NCBI GenBank assembly: GCA_017623655.1
Contig: JAGAON010000005.1
Span: 22,594 to 86,593, forward strand
Direction: 5' to 3'
Source of the DNA: Prevotella sp.
Lineage (GTDB): Bacteria; Bacteroidota; Bacteroidia; Bacteroidales; Bacteroidaceae
Length of the DNA stretch: 64,000 nucleotides
Shown: positions 8,662-18,496 of the stretch, one piece after another
Layout: the number at the start of each line of letters is the position of its first letter
Numbering within the stretch: the stretch's first letter is position 1
Position numbers and translations under genes: made by a program
Notes under the pieces: generated by a model
What the model was told of the DNA's origin: nothing
What the model saw: the letters and a program-made list of their open reading frames with translations, nothing else
Database searches by the model: none

Positions 8662-9594
8662 ATGGCAGAGGAAACGGAAAACGGCATGGCAAGCGAACCG
8701 GTCGCAATTTGCGACAGGTTGCCCGAAGTAATCAATATTCAGCCGATGATTAGGGTAGTAAGGGGGAAGCAGGTTATGCTCGACAGGGATTTGGCAGCGT
8801 TATATGAAGTGGAAACCAAACGCTTGAACGAACAGGTGAAGCGTAACATCGAACGTTTCCCTGATGATTTCATGTTTCAGTTGAGCAAGAAAGACATTGA
8901 AATCTTGAAGTCGCAAAATGCGACCTCAAGTTGGGGAGGCGACAGAAGGTTACCTTACGCTTTCACCGAACAAGGTATCGCCATGCTTAGTTCCGTGTTG
9001 AAATCAAAAACAGCAGTGGAAGTGAACATCCGTATTATGCGGGCTTTTGTTGTCATGCGCCGTTTCATCGCTACAAATGCCCAGCTGTTTCAACGGCTTG
9101 AGACTATCGAATATCACCAACTGGAAATGAAACAACATCAGGAACAGGCAGACAAGCGCATTGATGAAGTGTTCAAACGATTGGATGCAGGCATTCCGCC
9201 GATGCAGGGTATATTTTATGACGGGCAAGTGTTTGACGCTTACTGTTTCGTGTCAGATTTGATACGAAAGGCGAAGCGTTCAATCGTACTTATTGACAAC
9301 TATGTGGATGACACCGTGCTGACATTACTTGACAAACGAGAAAAAGGAGTGACGGCAACCATCTATACACAGCGTGTCGGCAATCAATTCAGATTGGACG
9401 TTGACCGCCATAACGCCCAATATCCGCTTGTCGAGATAAAGCAGTTCAATAAGGCGCATGACCGCTTTTTACTCATTGATGACGGAGTATATCACATTGG
9501 GGCGTCAATTAAGGATTTGGGCAAAAAGTGGTTCGGGTTTACATTTATGCGGGATATTACGGCAACCGAACTCATAAATAAAATAAAAGACTGA
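8662..9594 (+). CDS. ORF6N-domain protein with C-terminal PLD-like domain
   Basis: 310 residues. The N-terminal half (about 30-150) is an ORF6N domain, a KilA-N-related DNA-binding module often found in phage and mobile-element proteins: it has the signature [21 protein letters not shown], then [14 protein letters not shown] and [18 protein letters not shown] coiled-coil linker rich in Q and E (about 160-190) leads to a C-terminal domain with [24 protein letters not shown] and [24 protein letters not shown], which resembles the second half of a phospholipase D fold with an HxR-type rather than HxK motif. This combination is common in Bacteroidetes and is usually annotated only as ORF6N protein; a nuclease or regulatory role is inferred. 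It has its own promoter and a strong terminator behind it, so it is a single-gene transcript. Confidence 0.85.
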   Translation: MAEETENGMASEPVAICDRLPEVINIQPMIRVVRGKQVMLDRDLAALYEVETKRLNEQVKRNIERFPDDFMFQLSKKDIEILKSQNATSSWGGDRRLPYAFTEQGIAMLSSVLKSKTAVEVNIRIMRAFVVMRRFIATNAQLFQRLETIEYHQLEMKQHQEQADKRIDEVFKRLDAGIPPMQGIFYDGQVFDAYCFVSDLIRKAKRSIVLIDNYVDDTVLTLLDKREKGVTATIYTQRVGNQFRLDVDRHNAQYPLVEIKQFNKAHDRFLLIDDGVYHIGASIKDLGKKWFGFTFMRDITATELINKIKD

Positions 9595-9643
9595 CGGTTG
9601 TGGAAAAATAAGAGTGAGTTATACGGTTTGCACCGTAATGAAG

Positions 9644-9690
9644 TTAACGGACAATAGCCTTTTTATGATATAGAGGCTATTGTCCGTTAA
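9644..9690. terminator. 17-bp hairpin terminator, probably bidirectional
   Basis: TTAACGGACAATAGCCT (9644-9660) pairs perfectly with 9674-9690 across a 13-base loop. It sits between the convergent ORF6N and GH95 genes. The arm contains the GTTAACGGAC motif that recurs in other intergenic repeats of this window. Confidence 0.7.
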
Positions 9691-9742
9691 TTTCAGGTAA
9701 CTCCCAAGCTGAGCGTTAACTCCCGCTTAACTCCTTAAATTC

Positions 9743-12199
9743 CTACTCTGTGCGGAAGGTGTATTGCCCGCCTGCCGTGGTCTCTACGTCGTACTCGTAG
9801 GTCTTGTAGAGCATCGGGTGCTGCGGCCTTATCTCGTTGCTTACCACCGGCTGCTTTATCTCCGGCAGTGCGTAGAACGGGTTGTCGTTCACGCCCTGTG
9901 CCGGTTTCAGCCCGTTGCCCTTCAAGGGTACGTATGAACGCAGGCGCAGCTTGCCTCCGAGGCGTGAGGTTATGGTGACCTCCGAGAGCTGTTGTCCGTT
10001 CCATTTCATTTTGTCTATTACGAAGCCGCCGCGTGCCTGCAAGCCGCTCACCTCGCCCTGTTGCCATGCGTCGGGCAGTGCGGGGAGCAGGTGCAGCGCG
10101 CCGTCGTGGCTCTGCATGAGCATCTCGGCTATGCCTGCCGTGACGCCGAAGTTGCCGTCAATCTGGAATGGCGGATGCGCGTCGAAGAGGTTGGGGAAGG
10201 TGCGTCCGTCGGGATATTCCTTTTCCATGCCCTCGTTGGGCAGCAGGTGCAGCATATTCGATATAATCTTGTATGCGTGGTTGCCGTCCAGCATTCGTGC
10301 CCAGAAGCAGGTCTTCCATCCAAGGCTCCATCCTGTGGCCATGTCTCCGCGTTGCAGCAGCGTGTTGCGTGCCGCCTGAAACAGTTCCGGGTTGCGGTAT
10401 GGTGACACCTGATTGCTGGGGAACAGTCCGTAGAGGTGTGATATGTGGCGGTGCTCGTCGCGCGGGTTGTCGGCGTCCTGCAACCACTCCTGCAACTGGT
10501 TGTGCCGGCCTATGTGCATCGGCGGCAGCTGGCTTATGGCGTGTCGCAGGCTGTCAGCGAACGCCTTGTTGCCGGCATCCACGATGGCCTGTGCGGACAG
10601 AGCCTGTGTCAGCGCGTCGAAGATAATCTGGTTATCCATGGTGCATCCGGCCGTTACGGGCGTTCCCGTGCCCTGCGGACCGTGTTCGGGAGATACTGAC
10701 GGCACTGCCACGAGCCATCCGTTGCGCGGGTCTTTCTGCATATAGTCCAGATAGAAGCGTGCCGCGCCGGCCAGCACGGGGTAATACTGCCTCAGGAAAT
10801 CCTTGTCGCCGCTGTAAAGGTAGTGCTGCCAGATGTGTGTGGAGAGCCATGAGCCGCCGTTGGGGAACATTCCCCATGAGGCGCCATCGACAGGGCCGGC
10901 TATGCGCCACAGGTCGGTGTTGTGGTGAGCCACCCATCCGCCGCAGCCGTACATCTCCTTTGCCGTCTTGGCTCCGGTGACGGAGAGGTCGCGTATCATG
11001 CTGAACAGCGGCTCGGCCGTCTCGGCAAGGTTGCACACGTCAGCCGGCCAGTAGTTCATCTCGGTGTTGATGTTGATGGTATATTTCGAGTCCCACGGGG
11101 CTTTCAGTTTGTCGTTCCATACGCCTTGCAGGTTTGCGGGCTGTCCGCCGGGCTGCGACGATGATATGAGCAGGTAACGCCCGAACTGGAACATCAGCGC
11201 CACGAGCGACTGGTCCTTGCCGTCCTTGGCGAACATCTCCACGCGCTTGTCGGTCTCCAGCTTGGCGTTCTTCCCCTCTGGCAGGGTCAGTCTTACGCGG
11301 TCGAACTGCTTTTTGTACGCTGCGGTGTGCCTGTCGCGCAGGTCGGAGTACGACATCTTCGCCGCCGCCTTGAGGTATGCGTTGGCCTTTTTCAGCGCGT
11401 TGCCGCTCACGTCATGGTAGTTCACGAAGTTCGTTGCGCAGCTGATGTATATCGTTGCCGTCGTTGCTCCCGTCACGCTCACGGTGCTGTCACGTCCCAC
11501 GGTCTTTCCGTCTGCCGTGACCTGCATCACGCACTGCGCCGTCAGTCCGGCCTTTATGCCCTCCTGCTCCACGTTCCTCACCGTTGCCGTGAGCACGTTT
11601 TTCCTTACGCTCACGCTGTTCTCCAGCTTGCAGTCGTAGCCCATCTCCATGTTCAGCGCGCCGGGCTTGCCGGCCTCTATGCGCATCACGATGATGCCGT
11701 CGGTCATGGAGGCGAAGGTGGTGCGTGTGTATTTCACGCCATCCACGGTGTAGCGTGTCGTGGCCGTGGCGTTGCTGAGGTCAAGCTCGCGGTAATAGTC
11801 TGTGGCCTTGCCGTGTCCGGGGAATTTCAGTTTCATGCTTCCCACGGTGAGGAATCGCATTCCGCTGGGTCCGGGAATGAACTCCTTGTTTATTATGTCG
11901 GCCGCCTGCTTCTCCTTGCCGCTGAATATCAGCTGCCTGACCTCGGCGAGGTGTTGCAGTGATGTCTTGGAATTGTTGCTGTACGGGCTGCCGGACCAGA
12001 ACGTCTCCTCGTTGAGTTGCAGTTCCGCTGTCTCCGTTCCCCCGAAGTCCATTGCCCCGAGGTGTGAGTTGCCCAGCGGCAGAGCCTCAAGCCAGCACGA
12101 TGCCGGGCGGCTGTACCACAGTTTCTGCGCCATGGCGGCGGTGACGCCAAGCACCAGCAGCGTGATGATGGCGGTCAGTGATTTCTTGTTCATTGTCAT
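9743..12199 (-). CDS. exported GH95 glycoside hydrolase (alpha-L-fucosidase/galactosidase type)
   Basis: 818 residues, close to the usual length of GH95 enzymes, which hydrolyse terminal alpha-1,2-L-fucose or alpha-L-galactose from host glycans and plant xyloglucan. A signal peptide (residues 1-24, ending AMAQ) precedes the N-terminal beta-sandwich ([19 protein letters not shown] and [14 protein letters not shown]), then the (alpha/alpha)6 catalytic barrel. Expected catalytic motifs are visible: [11 protein letters not shown] around residue 380, SVSPEHGP around residue 503 (general acid glutamate) and [11 protein letters not shown] around residue 681 (aspartate). The first ATG at 12199 is used; a second in-frame ATG at 12193 is equally possible. 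It is followed in the same direction by no other gene, and preceded upstream by the large palindromic element and the GH127 gene. Its sugar specificity cannot be fixed from sequence. Confidence 0.9.
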   Translation of the reverse strand: MTMNKKSLTAIITLLVLGVTAAMAQKLWYSRPASCWLEALPLGNSHLGAMDFGGTETAELQLNEETFWSGSPYSNNSKTSLQHLAEVRQLIFSGKEKQAADIINKEFIPGPSGMRFLTVGSMKLKFPGHGKATDYYRELDLSNATATTRYTVDGVKYTRTTFASMTDGIIVMRIEAGKPGALNMEMGYDCKLENSVSVRKNVLTATVRNVEQEGIKAGLTAQCVMQVTADGKTVGRDSTVSVTGATTATIYISCATNFVNYHDVSGNALKKANAYLKAAAKMSYSDLRDRHTAAYKKQFDRVRLTLPEGKNAKLETDKRVEMFAKDGKDQSLVALMFQFGRYLLISSSQPGGQPANLQGVWNDKLKAPWDSKYTININTEMNYWPADVCNLAETAEPLFSMIRDLSVTGAKTAKEMYGCGGWVAHHNTDLWRIAGPVDGASWGMFPNGGSWLSTHIWQHYLYSGDKDFLRQYYPVLAGAARFYLDYMQKDPRNGWLVAVPSVSPEHGPQGTGTPVTAGCTMDNQIIFDALTQALSAQAIVDAGNKAFADSLRHAISQLPPMHIGRHNQLQEWLQDADNPRDEHRHISHLYGLFPSNQVSPYRNPELFQAARNTLLQRGDMATGWSLGWKTCFWARMLDGNHAYKIISNMLHLLPNEGMEKEYPDGRTFPNLFDAHPPFQIDGNFGVTAGIAEMLMQSHDGALHLLPALPDAWQQGEVSGLQARGGFVIDKMKWNGQQLSEVTITSRLGGKLRLRSYVPLKGNGLKPAQGVNDNPFYALPEIKQPVVSNEIRPQHPMLYKTYEYDVETTAGGQYTFRTE

Positions 12200-12333
12200 T
12201 TAGGTTTTGTATGTTTATGATAATGTTTTGTTTATAGTGTGACGATTGGATAGTCGTTAGTGCTTTACGCACGGCTGAGAGTCATTATATATAATGGATA
12301 AGGCATCGGTCAGCGACTTCAATATATGAAGCG

Positions 12334-12722
12334 ATGAACCCCGTAGGGGTGACATATTATAGGATAGGGGCTTGCCCCTATTTACAAAGGCATATCCCTC
12401 AAAATGTATCGGGAACCCCGAAGCCGGCAGGCGAGGAGGCCTAACAGGCCGACGAGGGGTGATATATTCATCGCATATTATACGCCACGGCACATTGTTT
12501 TTATGATGAGTCCTTATGCTGTATTATGTCACCCCTCGTCGGCCTGTTAGGCCTCCTCGCCTGCCGGCTTCGGGGTTCCCGATACATTTTGAGGCAAACC
12601 ATCTGAACACAGGGTTGACACCCTGTGCTGTATTGTGTCACCCTTTCAGGGTTCATCCCGTCATATTTCGGGAATTACGTAACGTATTCTGTGCTGTATT
12701 ATGTCACCCCTGCGGGGTTCAC
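12334..12722. repeat. composite palindromic intergenic element, copy A
   Basis: Core is a perfect 66-bp inverted repeat: arm 12397-12462 and arm 12529-12594, with a 66-bp spacer. Flanking modules of the form GCTGTATTATGTCACCCCT followed by CGGGGTTC occur at about 12518, 12627 and 12692 and inverted at 12334-12360. The same architecture with diverged sequence is found at 29054-29362. No transposase is present, so this looks like a non-autonomous REP/BIME-like element. The region 12200-12827 contains no gene that I can see; the last 100 bases carry the GTTAACTCCC motif family. Confidence 0.8.
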
Positions 12723-12827
12723 AATGCGTCCCTACATTTGTCCGTTAACTCCCTGCGGCGCAAGCCGCATAACTCCCCTTAACTCCCGATAACTCCATAA
12801 CGGAACAATAACTCCTATGGAAGGAAA
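12723..12827. repeat. GTTAACTCC motif tract
   Basis: A tract with repeated TTAACTCC, GATAACTCC and ATAACTCC motifs and a small hairpin GCGGC/GCCGC. The same motif family recurs near 9640-9730, 30920-30975 and 31055-31095, always between genes. It seems to be a module often found beside the palindromic elements. Confidence 0.5.
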
Positions 12828-15362
12828 TCACTTCATCAGCCTGAGATAGAAGCATCCGGGCAGCGGCGTGTTGCCCTCTGCCGCGAGTTTCACCTTTATC
12901 GTCTCCTTAGGTGTCTTGCCGTCGGTGGCGGTGAGCAGTTTGGGGTCTATGGGCAGTTCCATGTTGAAGAAGCCCATGTCGTCGGCGGCGGTCATTCTCT
13001 CAGCCAGTGTGAACGTGGTCATGGGCTGGTTATCTACGTAGATTGTCATTTGCCTGTTGCGGTCGGCCGTGGTGAAGCGCAGCATCAGCGACAGCCCCTC
13101 GGCCTTGCCGGAGGTGTTGGCGAGGGTGTATTGTATGTATCCGCCCTTCTGCGCATCACGGTAGAACTCGTCGCGGTATTCGCCCTTGCGGCTGTCGGGC
13201 GAGTGGCTCACGTCGTGTCCCGCCTCGCTCTGCTGCTCACCGGTGGCCACGAAGTCCAGCGTGCGGTCGGCCATGGCTTTCGCCTCGCGGTCGGCGCGCA
13301 TCATGTCGCTCTGCGCCAGCACCTCCGCCGGCCTTTGGTACCAGTAGCACATATAGCGGGCGTGCTGTATCTCGTGGAACGGGCGCAGTGTCAGCCTGTC
13401 CCAAGGCTTTGCCTTCGCCGCGTCGCTGGCATCCACCTTGATGCTGAATTGCAGCCGGCTGATGTCGGACGGCGTTACGCGTTGCAGCAGGCCGTCCCTG
13501 TCGCACAGCAGCATCGGTGCGGCCGAGAGGGGTTTCAGCTTTCCCCTTGCCCCGAGCGAGTGTCCCATGCGGCTGTCGTCGCCGTACTCGTTCTGCAACG
13601 GCTCGTATTCCAGTCCCGTCACGGCCTCGTCGGCCTTGCAGGTGGCTGTGGTCTGCGCGCCGAGGAGTATGGGGCCGTAGTTGAAGGCCACGTAGTCGGT
13701 GTAGTTGGGGCATTCCTCATAGCGCAGCTCCATGGGCAGGCTGACGGTTATCACGTCTCCCTTGCGCCACTTGCGGTTCAGGCTCACGTATGACGCCGTG
13801 CCCTTTTCCACGCTGATGTCCTGCCTCTGTCCGTTAATCTCTATGGCATATCCCTCCGCCGCCCACCGCGGGTGGCGTATGGCTATGGTGTATGTGCCGC
13901 CCTTGTTCACCGTCAGCCTTGTGGATGGCTGGTAGGGGAACGATGTCTCCTGCGTCAGGGCGAACTTCCCGGCCGCCAGTGTGCTGGCCGTGAAGAGGTT
14001 TACGTAGAGCGTCCTGTCGCCGTCGTGTGAGTAGATGAAGTGCCCGTACTTGCTGTGGTTCTCCATTCCCGTGCCCACGCAGCACCACATTCCCTGGTTG
14101 ACCTGCGAGTAGATGCGGTACGCCTGCGGGCGCAGCGAGGTGAAATACACGTATCCTCCGGTCTTGGGGTCCTGCGTGGAGAGTATGTGGTTCCATACGG
14201 CGTACTCGTAGAAGTCGGCGTAACGAGCGTCGTGAGTGGCGTCGAACAGCATCTCCGACAGTTTCATCATGTTGTTCGTGTTGCAGCTCTCCGGCCCGTC
14301 GGCCTCGTGTATGTACTTGGAGCAGTTGTTCTGCCCGAGGAAGTGCTCGTTGACGCTGTTGCCGCCGATGCACACCGTGCGGTTTACGGCCACGTCGCTC
14401 CAGAAGTTCCGTGCCGCGGCGGCGTATTCCCCTGCCGCCGGGTCTTCCTGCGCTATGCGCTGGAAGCCGATGTACTTGGGCACCTGCGTGTTGGCGTGCT
14501 TTCCGCTGAGGAAGGTGGTGCTGTACGTCCCCTCGCCCTGCATGCCCTTCACCATCACCTCGTGGCTGTATTTCTTCGCCGCGTCGAGGTATCGCCTGTC
14601 GCCGAAGATGACGTACGCGTCGGCGAGGGTCTCGTTCATTCCCCCGTGTTCCGAGTTGAGCACGCTCTGCATCTCCTCATGGCTGAGGTTGCCGACCACC
14701 GCCACGGCCCAGTCGCAGATGCGGCGGAAGCATTCGCGCGCCGTCTTGCTGCCGGTATATAGCCATGCGTCGCGCAGTCCGGCCAGCACCTTGTGCTCGC
14801 AGTAGAAGGGCACCCATCCGCCGTATTTGTAGAACTCCTTGAGGTCCTTGGCGTACAGTCCCGTCCATATCTGGTTGATGGGCTGTCCGCCCACAAAGCC
14901 TTTCATTCCTGACGTGTCGCCGGCGTAGGCGTCCTGACAGTCCTTGATGATGGCGAGACAGTAGTCCAGCCTCTCCTTCATCTGCCGCTTCACGGCCTCG
15001 TCGTCCGTGGCGGCGTAGGCCAGGGCGAGAGCCGTCAGGTAGTGTCCTCCCACGTGTCCCTCCAGCGACCACGACGGCTGTCCCCAGTTGGGGAACGAGG
15101 GGTGTCTCTCCACCCATCCGCGGTAGCGCGAGCCTTCCTTCGTGTCCAGTCCCGCCTGGCGGATGAACGGTGTCATGAGCCTGTCGGCGTCATACTCAAG
15201 GAGCAGCCTGTCGTTCACCCTCATGGCGTTGAGGAACGGGCCGTCGAGCAGCCTCACCTCGCTGAGGTCGAAGTGCTGCGGATAGATTTGTGATTGCGCC
15301 ATGACGCTCTCCGCGGAGAGCGTACACGCCGCCAAGGCGATGGTTGTAAGCAGTTGTTTCAT
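12828..15362 (-). CDS. exported GH127/GH146 beta-L-arabinofuranosidase family protein
   Basis: 844 residues with a signal peptide (1-22, ending VMAQ). The catalytic (alpha/alpha)6 barrel of the DUF1680/GH127 family spans about residues 30-560. The zinc-thiolate active site known from HypBA1 (Glu338, Cys340, Cys417, Cys418) is conserved here as Glu358 and Cys360 in PESCNTNNMMK, and Cys427-Cys428 in GMWCCVGTGMENH; the second cysteine is the nucleophile in the family. C-terminal beta-domains follow. The Bacteroidetes versions of this length are often placed in GH146 and release beta-linked L-arabinofuranose from plant arabinan. It is upstream of, and in the same direction as, the GH95 gene, but 628 bases of repeats separate them, so they may be transcribed separately. 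Family is firm, the exact GH number is less certain. Confidence 0.9.
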   Translation of the reverse strand: MKQLLTTIALAACTLSAESVMAQSQIYPQHFDLSEVRLLDGPFLNAMRVNDRLLLEYDADRLMTPFIRQAGLDTKEGSRYRGWVERHPSFPNWGQPSWSLEGHVGGHYLTALALAYAATDDEAVKRQMKERLDYCLAIIKDCQDAYAGDTSGMKGFVGGQPINQIWTGLYAKDLKEFYKYGGWVPFYCEHKVLAGLRDAWLYTGSKTARECFRRICDWAVAVVGNLSHEEMQSVLNSEHGGMNETLADAYVIFGDRRYLDAAKKYSHEVMVKGMQGEGTYSTTFLSGKHANTQVPKYIGFQRIAQEDPAAGEYAAAARNFWSDVAVNRTVCIGGNSVNEHFLGQNNCSKYIHEADGPESCNTNNMMKLSEMLFDATHDARYADFYEYAVWNHILSTQDPKTGGYVYFTSLRPQAYRIYSQVNQGMWCCVGTGMENHSKYGHFIYSHDGDRTLYVNLFTASTLAAGKFALTQETSFPYQPSTRLTVNKGGTYTIAIRHPRWAAEGYAIEINGQRQDISVEKGTASYVSLNRKWRKGDVITVSLPMELRYEECPNYTDYVAFNYGPILLGAQTTATCKADEAVTGLEYEPLQNEYGDDSRMGHSLGARGKLKPLSAAPMLLCDRDGLLQRVTPSDISRLQFSIKVDASDAAKAKPWDRLTLRPFHEIQHARYMCYWYQRPAEVLAQSDMMRADREAKAMADRTLDFVATGEQQSEAGHDVSHSPDSRKGEYRDEFYRDAQKGGYIQYTLANTSGKAEGLSLMLRFTTADRNRQMTIYVDNQPMTTFTLAERMTAADDMGFFNMELPIDPKLLTATDGKTPKETIKVKLAAEGNTPLPGCFYLRLMK

Positions 15363-15850
15363 TATTTCAGATTTTAGTTGTAAGTAAGTGAATAAAATTA
15401 ATGTATAATATAAAACTTAGTTATTTTTGAGATGTTTTTGTCTTGGAATGAGGGAGCATAGCGGGCTATGTGACCGAACGACAAGGCGGAAACAGCCAAA
15501 AATAACAAGGTTTATATATACAAGATTTCATCACTTGCTTCATTAATATATATTATCGTTTAATTTTGTTCACTTACTTAATGGATTACTGTGTGATATG
15601 GTGCCGATTACGTTGCAATAGACCCCTGATTACAAGGTGATTTGCACCCCTTTTCACGGTAGGCTTTACGCACGGCATCTTAACTTATATTTAACGGTAA
15701 GCCTGTTACTTTATTGTTCTTTTCCACATTATTATTGTCTGTAAGTCGATTTTTTACAACGGAATATCTTGTTTTTCCCATAAAATATTATTACATTTGC
15801 AATGGTTTCCGCATTCCGGTTATCCGCAACCCCTTTGGACACGCCTGACA
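15363..15850. other. divergent intergenic region with a degenerate repeat
   Basis: No gene seen. It separates the minus-strand GH127 gene from the plus-strand DUF5686 gene. Around 15598-15660 lies a degenerate copy of an element of the type GGTGCCGATTAC...GATTTGCACC that recurs near 36262, 42783 and 49160. The right end holds the DUF5686 promoter. Confidence 0.5.
15769..15799 (+). promoter_or_regulatory. promoter of the DUF5686 gene
   Basis: TTG at 15769-15771, 20 bases, TACATTTG at 15792-15799. An in-frame TTG at 15797 overlaps this element and therefore cannot be the start codon; the ATG at 15851 fits. Confidence 0.7.
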
Positions 15851-17992
15851 ATGAGCCATTTTCCCGAACATAGCCGTATTGTTTCCGCCGCGCTGCTTGC
15901 CTGCGCGCTGCTCTTGTCGGCGGTGCCGTGCCGCGGCGGAAAGGAGGAACGGCGCGGGAGGAAATACGGGCAGCTGCTGGAAAGCGTCTTCACCCTCTGC
16001 GACACGGTGGCCGCAAAGCGGTGGCACTACACGGCGACGTACTACTACCGCGGCGCGCTGAGCCTCGAGAGGAAGAACGCCGTCATCCTTTCCACGCCCA
16101 ACAGGCGTTTCTACATGAAGGACGGCAGGGACCTGCTGACGGAGGACGAGGGCGACATGGAGTACTCGGTGCCGGGAGTGTTCACGCGGAAGGCGAGGTA
16201 CAGGCGCAACGCCGTGGGCGACTATGACGTGTCGCACGGATACATCATGGAGTTCTTCAACATAAGGCCCTACGGGGCGTACCTGCTCGGCGACCACATA
16301 CTCTCGCCGCTATACAGGCGCAACGCCTACTGCTACCGCTACTCGCTGGACTCCGTCAGCGGGCGCAGGGCACACTTCTCGTTCAAGAGGAGGAAGAGGA
16401 ATATGCAGCTGGTGGACGGCAGTTTCGTGTATGACACGGGCAACCGCTGCGTGACCTCCATCACCTTCCGGGGGACATACAACTTCGTGACCTTCGAGGA
16501 GGAGGTCACCATGGGCACAGGAGGCAGGGAACGCTACTGGCCGGCAAGGGCGAGGCTGAGCATGAGATACTGGTATTACGGCAACGTGTTTGAGGGAACG
16601 GCCCTCTACACGCAGCGGTACAAGTCGCTGACGGACGAATACACGCCGCCGGTAGATAGGAAGGACAGGCATGACGTGACGCAACGCTACGCGCTGGCGC
16701 TGGACACGGCGCGGCTGCTATATGACTCGGCATACATAGCCCGGCACAGACCCGAGCCGCTGACGGACGCGGAGCAGGCCATATATGACAACGCACACCC
16801 GGCGAAAGGCGGCACGGGCAGCGCGGACACGGTGCGGACACGGCGGCGCGCCACGCCGAAATGGGTGAAGACGCTGGGCGGGCTGGGCGAGTTCTTCTTC
16901 AACGACTACGACCTGATGAGAACCGATTACAGCTCGCTGAGGGTGCTCTCGCCCACATGGGGATATTCCGGCAGCCGCGGCGTGAGCTACCGTCAGGACG
17001 TGGAATATGCGCTGAACATGAAAGGCGGGAGGCGGTGGAGCGTCATGCCGAGAGCATCCTACTTCTTCAAGGAGGGCAAGCTGGCGGGACGGCTGCGCAG
17101 CGAACTGCTGTTCCAGCCGCGCCACAGGGGCATGGTGGTGTTTGAAGCCGGGATGCAGCACATCACCGCCAACACCAACAACCTCTACTTCATAGAGGAC
17201 AACGGAAGCGGAGAGGGCAAGGTGGAGTCGCTGGACTTTCAGGATTTCTACACGCACATCGACGTGGGACGGGAGATTGTCAACGGCCTTGACCTCTCGG
17301 TGGGAATACTGATGCACCACCGACGGCCATACGGCATAGCAAGGACAAACAAGAAGGAGCTGGGGCTGAGAGACAGATACCGCGACTTCGCGCCGAGAAT
17401 GACGGCGACATACACGCCCGGACAGGCCTACTACCGCGCCGGAAACAGGAAAGTGCCCGTGGGAAGCCGGTGGCCCACGTTCGTGGCCGACTACGAAAGG
17501 GGCGTCAGCGGCGTGCTGGGCAGCACCAACAACTATGAGAAGTGGGAGTTCACCGTCAGCCAAGGCTTCCACTTCACGCCCCTGCACAGGCTGATATGGA
17601 AAGTGGGCGGGGGAATGTTCACCGACAGGAAGGACGGAGACTTCGTGCAGTACGAGTACTTCAACAACGGCATCACCGCCTACAACTGGGACGACGACCG
17701 CAGCGGCGTCTTCCAGCTGCTCGACCAGGAATACTACAACAACAGCTACCACTACCTCCGCGGCCACGTGGTGGTGGAGAGCCCGATGCTCATACTCGGC
17801 AACTTCAGCACCCGCGTACTGCGTGCCGAGCGCCTTTACGTCAACGCCCTCGTCACGGAAGGCCTCGTGCCATACCTCGAATTTGGCTACGGAGTGAGCA
17901 ACGAACTGCTCGACATCAGCTTCTTCTCGTCATACATAAAGGGCGAATCACTGAAGACCGGACTGAAATTCAGCCTCCATATCTTTGACTGA
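15851..17992 (+). CDS. DUF5686-family outer-membrane beta-barrel protein
   Basis: 713 residues from the ATG at 15851, with a signal peptide (about 1-28, SAALLACALLLSAVPCRG). The protein matches the DUF5686 pattern of Bacteroidetes: an N-terminal periplasmic part with KNAVILSTPNRRF and a long domain that alternates short strands, then a C-terminal region (about residue 330 to the end) of amphipathic strands typical of a barrel, ending in an aromatic residue after a hydrophobic strand (LKTGLKFSLHIFD). No carboxypeptidase-like N-terminal domain, which many DUF5686 proteins carry, was found, so this is a shorter variant. Substrate and role are unknown. The gene runs convergent to the TerB gene with only 16 bases between stop codons. 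Confidence 0.8.
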   Translation: MSHFPEHSRIVSAALLACALLLSAVPCRGGKEERRGRKYGQLLESVFTLCDTVAAKRWHYTATYYYRGALSLERKNAVILSTPNRRFYMKDGRDLLTEDEGDMEYSVPGVFTRKARYRRNAVGDYDVSHGYIMEFFNIRPYGAYLLGDHILSPLYRRNAYCYRYSLDSVSGRRAHFSFKRRKRNMQLVDGSFVYDTGNRCVTSITFRGTYNFVTFEEEVTMGTGGRERYWPARARLSMRYWYYGNVFEGTALYTQRYKSLTDEYTPPVDRKDRHDVTQRYALALDTARLLYDSAYIARHRPEPLTDAEQAIYDNAHPAKGGTGSADTVRTRRRATPKWVKTLGGLGEFFFNDYDLMRTDYSSLRVLSPTWGYSGSRGVSYRQDVEYALNMKGGRRWSVMPRASYFFKEGKLAGRLRSELLFQPRHRGMVVFEAGMQHITANTNNLYFIEDNGSGEGKVESLDFQDFYTHIDVGREIVNGLDLSVGILMHHRRPYGIARTNKKELGLRDRYRDFAPRMTATYTPGQAYYRAGNRKVPVGSRWPTFVADYERGVSGVLGSTNNYEKWEFTVSQGFHFTPLHRLIWKVGGGMFTDRKDGDFVQYEYFNNGITAYNWDDDRSGVFQLLDQEYYNNSYHYLRGHVVVESPMLILGNFSTRVLRAERLYVNALVTEGLVPYLEFGYGVSNELLDISFFSSYIKGESLKTGLKFSLHIFD

Positions 17993-18008
17993 CGAGGGCG
18001 GGGGTGAT

Positions 18009-18485
18009 TTATTTCTTCCCGTATTCAGCAAAGTTTATGTTATCGAATATGATATTGTCCCATATAGGATCTTCCTCTACATTGATATCTGGAAGCAAGA
18101 AATCCTCGATGTTTGCATGTATGGCAAGAATCTGTTCATCCGTCAAAGACAATCTGCTGCGAATTTTCTTGAAAAACTTTACTTCGGAATATTCTATTCT
18201 GTTATCAGCAAATATAGTCTGAATAGCAAAATCAACTATCTTTGTTTGTTCCTCATCTGATAGTCTTTGTGATCCTAATTCTTGAAGATACTTTTTCAAA
18301 AACGAGGCTCCGTCTGCGTTAATTGAAGTTACATATTCATTTATAGTAGCTTCAACGTTTATATCGCCAAATGTTCCTTGTTTAGAAGTTATATTTTTAA
18401 CTAACTCAATTTCTTCCTTTGCTATATCACCATCGCAAGCCATACAGCAGAAGATGGTCTTTAAGTACAATTCTTTTATATCCAT
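18009..18485 (-). CDS. TerB-like helical protein, last gene of the Hsp70 operon
   Basis: 158 residues, all helical and acidic, with the repeated pattern of the TerB (tellurite-resistance B) fold: FCCMACDGDIAKEEIELVKNI near the N-terminus and TIFADNRIEYSEVKFFKKIRSRLSL in the second half, each with the D-G-x-I/N-x-I-x-x-x-E metal-binding-like signature. In Ter-type stress systems TerB proteins bind divalent metal at the membrane. Here it is the sixth and last gene of the operon, 11 bases after the kinase-AAA+ gene, so a role as a sensing or scaffolding subunit of that complex is plausible but inferred. Confidence 0.75.
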   Translation of the reverse strand: MDIKELYLKTIFCCMACDGDIAKEEIELVKNITSKQGTFGDINVEATINEYVTSINADGASFLKKYLQELGSQRLSDEEQTKIVDFAIQTIFADNRIEYSEVKFFKKIRSRLSLTDEQILAIHANIEDFLLPDINVEEDPIWDNIIFDNINFAEYGKK

Positions 18486-18496
18486 ATTTTTAATGT

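Noticed and set aside
12397-12594. Large inverted repeat as ends of an insertion sequence
   Set aside because: Only 66 bases lie between the arms, no transposase and no target-site duplication was seen.
15797-15850. Start of the DUF5686 gene at a TTG at 15797
   Set aside because: It overlaps the -7 promoter element; the signal peptide follows the ATG at 15851 directly.
16718-17767. 349-codon minus-strand open frame opposite the DUF5686 gene
   Set aside because: Shadow of the barrel gene, valine/histidine-rich without motifs; the plus-strand frame has signal peptide, promoter and family pattern.
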